From DYEC01 sp034434695 (GTDB taxonomy: Bacteria; Chloroflexota; Anaerolineae; Anaerolineales; Anaerolineaceae), in the NCBI GenBank assembly GCA_034434695.1, contig DAOTYY010000034.1, forward strand, positions 1 through 46,373: a stretch of 46,373 bases of DNA. Direction: 5' to 3'. The translations under genes and the position numbers were made by a program. Shown in pieces: positions 41,346 to 46,373 of the stretch; position 1 is the stretch's first letter, and every line of letters begins with the position of its first letter. The notes beneath the pieces are model-generated. The model was not told where the DNA came from, searched no databases, and saw only the letters and a list, made by a program, of their open reading frames with translations.

Positions 41346-42899
41346 ATGCGAAATTATTTGTATTTTACCGTTTTTGTTTCTGGAATGACCTCTCTCGCCC
41401 TGGAAATGGCAGCATCTAGGTTACTTGGTAACGTTTTTGGTACCAGCAATCTGGTCTGGGCAAGCATTATTGGACTCATTTTGATCTATCTTGCAATTGG
41501 CTATTTTCTCGGTGGTCGTTTAGCAGATCGTTACCCCCATTACCGCATCTTCTTCATCATCCTGATCGGCGCTTCCCTGGCAATCGCCCTCGTTCCCCCA
41601 ATTTCACGCCCAGTTTTGCGTCTAGCAGCAAACGCTTTTGACCAGCTTAACGTCGCTATTCTGGCAGGTTCATTCGTTTCGGTTATTATCTTGCTCAGCA
41701 TTCCAATGACCTTGCTTGGCATGGCTTCTCCTTTTGCTATCCGTCTGGCAATTTCAGGCACAGAAAATAGTGGTAAAGTAGCTGGAAAAATTTACGCCAT
41801 CTCTACTCTGGGCTCTTTTCTCGGGACATTCCTACCAGTGCTGACGCTTATTCCGTTAATCGGCACGTATCGCACTTTTCTGGTTTTTAGTGCGCTTTTA
41901 CTGATTGTAGCGTTAATCGGGTTGGGCAAAACCTGCGGATACCGATTCGCCTTGCGTTTCACCCCTATATTGTTGCTCTTCCCAATCATCGCAGTATGGG
42001 GCTTACCAGGAGGTACCAAAAGCACACCAGGTCAAATTTATGAAACCGAATCGGCTTACAATTACATTCAAGTTCTGGAGCAAGATGGTTACCGCCTGTT
42101 GCGTCTGAATGAAGGACAAGGGGTGCACTCTATCTATCATCCTAATCAGGTAAATTATTACGGTCCTTGGGAACAAGTTTCAGTTAGTCCATTTTTTAAT
42201 GAGCCGCCCTATGAGCCGGATAACATAAAAAGCATTGCTATCGTTGGACTTGCCGCCGGGACAGCCGCTCGTCAGGCAACCCTGATCTACGGACCAATTT
42301 TGATTGATGGATTTGAAATTGATCCCAAAATTGTTGAGGTGGGGCAGCGTTTCTTTGAGATGACAGAACCCAATCTAAATGTGTTTGTTCAGGATGGACG
42401 TTGGGGGCTTGAACATAGCACTCGTCGTTATCAGATTATCAGTATAGATGCCTATCGCCCGCCATATATTCCTGCTCACTTGACCACGCGCGAATTCTTC
42501 ACTATCGTACATGAACATCTTAGCGAAGATGGGGTGATGGTCATCAACGTTGGGCGTGCACCCAACGATCGGCGTCTGATTGATTCACTGGGTAGTACGA
42601 TTCTAACTGTATTCCCAACCATCCATGTGATGGATATTCCCAACACATTTAACTCAATTATTTATGCCACAGTACAGCCAACCCAACAGGATAACTTGTT
42701 GGCAAATTTCCTGTACCTCAAACAACGCCGGGATGTCAACCCGTTGTTGCTGGACTCAATGCAGCTAGCAATTGCCAATCTGCAGCCTCCTCCTGGACAC
42801 GGAACAGTGTTTACAGACGATCAGGCGCCGATTGAATGGCTGACAAACAATATGGTGCTATCATTTCTTCTCAATAGCAATCCGGAGGAAATTCAATGA
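41346..42899 (+). CDS. membrane-embedded spermidine-synthase-like protein
   Basis: A 517-residue protein with a membrane N-terminal half (about seven segments, 1-220, starting TVFVSGMTSLALEMAASRLL) and a Rossmann C-terminal half. The latter reads SIAIVGLAAGTAARQATLIYG, IDGFEIDPKIVEVG, FVQDGRWGLEHS and IISIDAYRPPYIPAHLTT, matching the polyamine aminopropyltransferase fold. Fused membrane/spermidine-synthase-like proteins are common in bacteria, but few have demonstrated activity; the substrate is not known. It overlaps the next gene, a DUF1461 protein, by ATGA. Confidence 0.82.
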   Translation: MRNYLYFTVFVSGMTSLALEMAASRLLGNVFGTSNLVWASIIGLILIYLAIGYFLGGRLADRYPHYRIFFIILIGASLAIALVPPISRPVLRLAANAFDQLNVAILAGSFVSVIILLSIPMTLLGMASPFAIRLAISGTENSGKVAGKIYAISTLGSFLGTFLPVLTLIPLIGTYRTFLVFSALLLIVALIGLGKTCGYRFALRFTPILLLFPIIAVWGLPGGTKSTPGQIYETESAYNYIQVLEQDGYRLLRLNEGQGVHSIYHPNQVNYYGPWEQVSVSPFFNEPPYEPDNIKSIAIVGLAAGTAARQATLIYGPILIDGFEIDPKIVEVGQRFFEMTEPNLNVFVQDGRWGLEHSTRRYQIISIDAYRPPYIPAHLTTREFFTIVHEHLSEDGVMVINVGRAPNDRRLIDSLGSTILTVFPTIHVMDIPNTFNSIIYATVQPTQQDNLLANFLYLKQRRDVNPLLLDSMQLAIANLQPPPGHGTVFTDDQAPIEWLTNNMVLSFLLNSNPEEIQ

Positions 42900-43567
42900 A
42901 ATGGCAGAGTATATTAAGTTGGCTAATCAGTATTTTCATCCCATTTTTTCTGATTATCACCGCGGTCCGATTATTGCTCAATCCATTGTTTTTACAGATT
43001 GAATATCACCTCCCTACTTTTCCCCCCGATCCATACGGTTTTACAACTCAAGATCGCCTATACTGGGCAGAGATTTCATTGGACTACTTACTTAATTCTG
43101 CCGGAATCGAGTTTCTCAGCGAACAGCGGTTTGCAGATGGCTCGCCATTATACAACGGGCGTGAGCTAAAACACATGCTGGATGTTAAGATGCTGGTTCA
43201 AAGTATCCTGGTAGTCTGGTATATTTTGCTTATCTTTCTGGTCATTTCATTCTTGGCGGCAAAACGGGGTAAATGGGCCACCGGATACTGGCGCTCGCTG
43301 GAACGAGGTGGCTGGCTGACAATCGGCTTAATCCTCCTGATTCTCATCTCAGTGGCGCTCAGTTTTAACACTTTGTTTACCGCTTTTCACCGCGTCTTTT
43401 TTGAAGGCGAAAGCTGGATTTTTCGCTACTCTGATACACTCATCCGCTTGTTCCCCATGCGGTTTTGGCAGGATGCTTTTACCTATATGGGAGTCATTGC
43501 ATTACTTTTGGGGGGTATAACTGCTGTCTGCGGTCACTATCTGGCACATCGCTCGTCTAAAACCTGA
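42896..43567 (+). CDS. DUF1461 (TIGR01906 family) membrane protein
   Basis: A 223-residue integral membrane protein with about four hydrophobic segments (10-30, 100-125, 140-165, 195-215). An extracytoplasmic loop contains RFADGSPLYNGRELKHMLDVKMLV, the family signature, and HRVFFEGESWIF lies between segments three and four. Function unknown. It is translationally coupled to the spermidine-synthase-like gene (ATGA overlap) with GGAGG in the end of that gene. A long perfect hairpin follows. Confidence 0.85.
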   Translation: MKWQSILSWLISIFIPFFLIITAVRLLLNPLFLQIEYHLPTFPPDPYGFTTQDRLYWAEISLDYLLNSAGIEFLSEQRFADGSPLYNGRELKHMLDVKMLVQSILVVWYILLIFLVISFLAAKRGKWATGYWRSLERGGWLTIGLILLILISVALSFNTLFTAFHRVFFEGESWIFRYSDTLIRLFPMRFWQDAFTYMGVIALLLGGITAVCGHYLAHRSSKT

Positions 43568-43570
43568 AAA

Positions 43571-43601
43571 TTTGAGACGGAGGTCCGTCCTCCGTCTCAA
43601 A
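43571..43601. terminator. perfect 13-bp hairpin, terminator or REP-like repeat
   Basis: TTTGAGACGGAGG and CCTCCGTCTCAAA enclose TCCGT. On the + strand it is followed by TTAGCTATTTTTT and on the minus strand by TTTTC, so it can end both the DUF1461 transcript and gpmA. The GGAGG-TCCGT-CCTCC core gives a loop echoing the stem. Confidence 0.65.
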
Positions 43602-43605
43602 TTAG

Positions 43606-44355
43606 CTATTTTTTAGCTTTACCTTGCGCCGCAACTGACTCTATCGCTTTTTGGATTGCATCCGCATCACCCAGATAGTAATGCTGAACAGGCTTGAGAT
43701 TTTCTTCCAATTCGTAAACCAACGGGATGCCAGTCGGGATATTCAAGCCAACAATTTCATCATCAGGCACATTGTCAAGATATTTGACCAACGCCCGCAG
43801 ACTGTTTCCATGAGCCGCAATCAGAACACGCTTGCCGGAACGAATCATCGGTGCAATTTCCTCATGCCAATATGGTAAAAAGCGCGCCACTGTGTCTTTT
43901 AGACACTCGGTCAATGGTAACTCATCTTCACTCAAGTCTTTATAACGGGGATCATTACCTGGATAACGTTCATCGGCCTTTTCCAGCGCCGGTGGGCGAA
44001 CATCGTAGCTACGCCGCCAAATATGCACCTGTTCTTCGCCGAACTGAGCAGCCATTTCTGCTTTGTTCAATCCCTGCAATGCGCCATAGTGCCGCTCATT
44101 TAACCGCCAGGATTTTTTGACCGGTATCCACATTAAATCCATTTGATCGAGAACCAACCAGAGCGTTCGGATTGCCCGCTTCAACACAGAGGTATACGCC
44201 AGATCAAATGTATATCCCGCTTCCTTGAGCGTTTTCCCCGCTTGAATCGCTTCCTCTACCCCTTTTTGAGAAAGATCAACATCCGTCCAGCCTGTAAAAC
44301 GATTTTCCTTGTTCCATTCACTTTCTCCATGTCGTAAAAGAACCACTTTAATCAT
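43606..44355 (-). CDS. gpmA: 2,3-bisphosphoglycerate-dependent phosphoglycerate mutase
   Basis: A 249-residue dPGM of glycolysis. The phosphorylated histidine is in VVLLRHGESEWNKENRF (His9), followed by TGWTDVDLS, RHYGALQGLNK, RRSYDVRPP and the second catalytic histidine in IAAHGNSLRALVKYL. All catalytic residues are intact and the length is standard. ATG 44355 is placed nine bases after AAGGAG; the open frame continues to 44445 over a hairpin. It is separated from the upstream sugar ABC ATPase gene by a strong hairpin. Confidence 0.95.
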   Translation of the reverse strand: MIKVVLLRHGESEWNKENRFTGWTDVDLSQKGVEEAIQAGKTLKEAGYTFDLAYTSVLKRAIRTLWLVLDQMDLMWIPVKKSWRLNERHYGALQGLNKAEMAAQFGEEQVHIWRRSYDVRPPALEKADERYPGNDPRYKDLSEDELPLTECLKDTVARFLPYWHEEIAPMIRSGKRVLIAAHGNSLRALVKYLDNVPDDEIVGLNIPTGIPLVYELEENLKPVQHYYLGDADAIQKAIESVAAQGKAKK

Positions 44356-44393
44356 TCTTTCCATCTCCTTAATATATCCACTTGAGAACAGAC

Positions 44394-44423
44394 TTGTAGC
44401 GCAAGATTGCTCTTGCGCTACAA
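44394..44423. terminator. perfect 13-bp hairpin between the sugar ABC ATPase gene and gpmA
   Basis: TTGTAGCGCAAGA and TCTTGCGCTACAA enclose TTGC. There is only a weak T-rich tail on the minus strand. Position fits termination of the ATPase transcript; the self-echoing core also resembles a dispersed palindromic repeat. Confidence 0.5.
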
Positions 44424-44448
44424 AGAAAAACTCAAACAGGTACAAAAC

Positions 44449-45567
44449 CTAGCGAATCGCCCTCGGATTCTCAGCATCTACCGATGGATCAAAAATATGG
44501 AAGTTGTCCATGTTGAACACAACCTGGACACGATCACCCACTGCAAAGCGCGTGCGCGGATCAACACGGGCAACAAAATTGTTGCGACCGCTAACCAAAT
44601 AGAGGAATATTTCGTTGCCCATCAATTCAGTCACATCTACCTTGCATTCCACTGGGGCAGCATGAATACCCGGGGGTGCAAACTCCGGGTTGTGGATATC
44701 TTCAGGGCGAATCCCAAAAATCACCTTTTTCCCAGCATGTGGCATATAGACCGGAACCCGCTCCTCTGGAATACGGACAGTGAAACTATTGTCGTCTGCG
44801 ACCACATATAACCCACCGTTATCTCTGCGCAAATGTGCATCTGAGAAATTCATCGCTGGCGAACCTATAAATCCAGCTACAAACAAGTTGTCTGGTTTGT
44901 CATACAGATTCTGCGGGGTATCCAACTGCTGCAAAATTCCCTTGTTCATCACTGCGATTCGGGTTGCCATGGTCATCGCCTCAACCTGGTCATGCGTTAC
45001 GTAAATGAAGGTGGTTTGCAAACGCTGATGTAGCTTGCTGATCTCGGCGCGGGTCTGGACTCTCAATTTCGCATCCAGGTTAGAAAGCGGCTCATCAAAC
45101 AAGAAAACCTTTGGTTCTCGAACAATCGCACGACCAACCGCGACACGCTGGCGTTGACCACCCGAAAGCTCACGTGGCTTGCGTTTAAGTAAGTGTTCAA
45201 TACCCAGCGTTTGAGCAGCCTCTTCAACACGACGCTTAATTTCAGCCTTTGGCACCTTGCGCAACTTCAGACCGAATGCCATGTTGTCAAACACAGACAT
45301 ATGCGGATAGAGGGCATATGACTGAAATACCATTGCGATATCGCGATCCTTAGGTGCAACATCATTGACAACAGTATCGCCAATCAAAACCTGCCCTTGG
45401 GTCACTTCCTCCAGCCCTGCGAGGCAACGAAGTGCGGTGGTTTTTCCACACCCTGAAGGCCCAACCAACACCAAAAATTCTTTATCAGCAATTTCAATAT
45501 CCAAATCATGCAATGCAACAAAATCCCCAAACTTCTTCCAAACGTGACGATAAGTTACACTAGCCAT
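44449..45567 (-). CDS. ugpC: sugar ABC transporter ATP-binding protein (UgpC/MsmX/MalK type)
   Basis: A 372-residue ATPase that energises carbohydrate or glycerol-3-phosphate importers. Walker A VGPSGCGKTT, Q-loop MVFQSYALYPHMSV, signature LSGGQRQRVAVGRAI, Walker B VFLFDEPLSNLD and THDQVEAMTMA are intact. The C-terminal TOBE regulatory domain has FGIRPEDIH and TELMGNEIFLYL. No permease or binding protein gene is near, so it probably serves several importers, as MsmX does. ATG 45567 has GGAGG upstream; an extended frame to 45615 covers the promoter. Confidence 0.9.
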   Translation of the reverse strand: MASVTYRHVWKKFGDFVALHDLDIEIADKEFLVLVGPSGCGKTTALRCLAGLEEVTQGQVLIGDTVVNDVAPKDRDIAMVFQSYALYPHMSVFDNMAFGLKLRKVPKAEIKRRVEEAAQTLGIEHLLKRKPRELSGGQRQRVAVGRAIVREPKVFLFDEPLSNLDAKLRVQTRAEISKLHQRLQTTFIYVTHDQVEAMTMATRIAVMNKGILQQLDTPQNLYDKPDNLFVAGFIGSPAMNFSDAHLRRDNGGLYVVADDNSFTVRIPEERVPVYMPHAGKKVIFGIRPEDIHNPEFAPPGIHAAPVECKVDVTELMGNEIFLYLVSGRNNFVARVDPRTRFAVGDRVQVVFNMDNFHIFDPSVDAENPRAIR

Positions 45568-45600
45568 ATGTCCTCCTTCCGGAACGAGTATAGTGATAAT

Positions 45601-45629
45601 ATTATATGCCACCACCTCTCAAAAATCAA
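45601..45629 (-). promoter_or_regulatory. promoter of the sugar ABC ATPase gene
   Basis: Minus strand: TTGATT (45629-45624), 17 bases, TATAAT (45606-45601), about 34 bases before the ATG. Confidence 0.7.
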
Positions 45630-45686
45630 ATCTGTTGGAGCACAAAAAACAGAAAAGTCGTAATTTCCAGGAAGAAAACCCGCAGG

Positions 45687-46023
45687 TCAATTGCCAGCAT
45701 GTAAACGAAACCCTTCCAAAGCATCAACTACCTGATCAATATCTTCAACTTGTAGAATTGGGGACATATGGCCAACGCGAAAGGTCTTATCTTTCAAATT
45801 CCCTAAACCGCCCGAGATCTTAGGCCACCGAACCTGAGCCCACCATCAGGAAGATAATTCCTTGCGTATTGAATATCTTGCGCAACAACTCAAGCGTTTC
45901 ATTGCAGTAGTTTGTAAATTCAGCTCCATAATGTGGTGGAACCGGTTTTGACACTGCCTGCAACACAACCCGATCTGGCTGGATGGGACCCGGGACCATC
46001 AGTTTCAGCACTTTTTCCAACAT
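45687..46023 (-). pseudogene. class V aminotransferase (serine-glyoxylate type) with internal deletion
   Basis: The N-terminal 67 residues from ATG 46023 (AGGAG upstream) read MVPGPIQPDRVVLQAVSKPV, HYGAEFTNYCNETLELLRKIF and IFLMVGSGSVA, the start of alanine/serine-glyoxylate aminotransferases. A stop follows at 45822-45820. In the next frame ISGGLGNLKDKTFRVGHMSP, ILQVEDIDQVVDALEGF and the C-terminal stop at 45689-45687 appear, the end of the same family. About 250 middle residues, including the PLP lysine, are missing and the halves are out of frame. The gene cannot be functional. It lies close to the insertion sequence at the window edge. Confidence 0.82.
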
Positions 46024-46322
46024 AAACTGTTTTCTCCTGTTTGGAATGATCTATATCTTAAAAACTGAACCCCATGAATGGATAAACCCGCTTACAGCAT
46101 AGCTGATCAATCCCAAAAGTGTAACATTTTCATTAAGAAAATCACAAGATGAGGTGACAAATATCACATGGAAAAGCAAACGGTATTTGAGAAAATATTC
46201 CTGGAATAATCTTTTGTTGCCGAAAATTAATCCCCGTGTGTCTGTAACATAGATGGTTGGTTTTGACAAATAGGCGAGCTCCGAGTAAGATGATAGATAC
46301 CACCATCACAACGGAGATCGCC
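46024..46322. other. intergenic region before the right-end transposase
   Basis: About 300 bases without a credible gene. It holds a dyad GGTGA-CAAATA-TCACA (46153-46168), which resembles a CRP/FNR-family site and lies upstream of the aminotransferase remnant, and AT-rich sequence that probably includes the left end of the insertion sequence. The exact IS end could not be defined. Confidence 0.4.
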
Positions 46323-46373
46323 ATGTCGATTGTTGTCCTGCAGCTGCCAGATGTCAAGCGCAAAACAGAAACT
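46323..46373 (+). mobile_element. N-terminal start of a transposase gene (cut by window edge)
   Basis: ATG at 46323 with CGGAGA upstream opens a frame of 17 residues (MSIVVLQLPDVKRKTET) that runs off the window. This reads like the N-terminus of a transposase family that begins with a short hydrophobic strand before a zinc-ribbon. The assignment is tentative because only 17 residues are visible. Confidence 0.45.

Noticed and set aside
46200..46322. Terminal inverted repeats of the insertion sequence at the window edges
   Set aside because: Only a short TAGGCG match was seen between the two edges, and on the left it falls inside the coding end, so no repeat could be defined.
1..46373. Circular 46-kb plasmid or phage closed through the transposase at both edges
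   Set aside because: The content is chromosomal housekeeping genes (alaS, der, rsmA, gpmA, coaE) with no replication or structural genes, so a contig broken at repeats is far more likely.
1..46373. CRISPR arrays, tRNA or rRNA genes
   Set aside because: No regularly spaced direct repeats, cloverleaf patterns or conserved rRNA segments were noticed on reading; an automated scan was not possible.

Overview
The window reads as chromosomal DNA of a Gram-positive-like, probably anaerobic bacterium of moderate GC content. The gene repertoire fits Chloroflexota, most likely class Anaerolineae. That placement is an inference from type 2 IPP isomerase, a serine-palmitoyltransferase-like oxoamine synthase, Roadblock/LC7 plus V4R proteins, a YabE-like 3D protein next to rsmA, and transposase ends of a type I associate with this phylum. 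No rRNA, tRNA or CRISPR was seen. Both window edges lie inside transposase genes on the + strand, so this looks like an assembly contig broken at insertion sequences.

Layout. 1-12 kb: a transposase tail, a PfpI-like protein, leucyl aminopeptidase, alaS, a SufR-like regulator with a MIP18/SufT-like partner, a methyltransferase, CorA, DegV, an alpha-oxoamine synthase, a polyprenyl synthase and type 2 IPP isomerase. 12-16 kb: a tightly coupled selenium operon, yedE - yedF N-domain - cysteine desulfurase - DUF3343 - selD. SelD is itself a selenoprotein: an in-frame TGA sits at the catalytic Cys position. 16-22 kb: coaE (with an extra C-terminal domain), cdaA, cdaR and der behind one strong promoter, preceded by a DUF3048 lipoprotein. 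22-25 kb: small membrane proteins and a DUF402 protein; one small membrane ORF is interrupted by TGA. 25-29.8 kb: a thiamine operon (thiN-thiB-thiP-thiQ) behind a promoter, a TPP riboswitch and a hairpin that hides the ribosome binding site. 29.9-35 kb: a YabE-like protein, rsmA, and on the other strand an LC7 - V4R - response regulator - glycosyltransferase operon. 35-39 kb: a thioredoxin-CcdA fusion next to a 98-bp MITE-like element, a HAD protein, a ROK kinase, and a DsrE-like protein that matches the missing C-terminal half of YedF. 39-46.4 kb: YtxH, NAD(P)HX repair enzyme, a membrane spermidine-synthase-like protein, DUF1461, phosphoglycerate mutase, a UgpC/MsmX-type sugar ABC ATPase, an aminotransferase pseudogene with an internal deletion, and a transposase start.

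The most interesting signals centre on selenium. They are a mis-startable Sec-containing SelD with a SECIS-like hairpin, a YedF protein apparently split into two genes about 23 kb apart, and structured 5' leaders in front of yedE and the YedF C-domain gene. The latter leader is a long closing helix with two inner hairpins that covers both the ribosome binding site and the start codon, an architecture expected of a riboswitch. Function and ligand of these leaders are not known from sequence alone.
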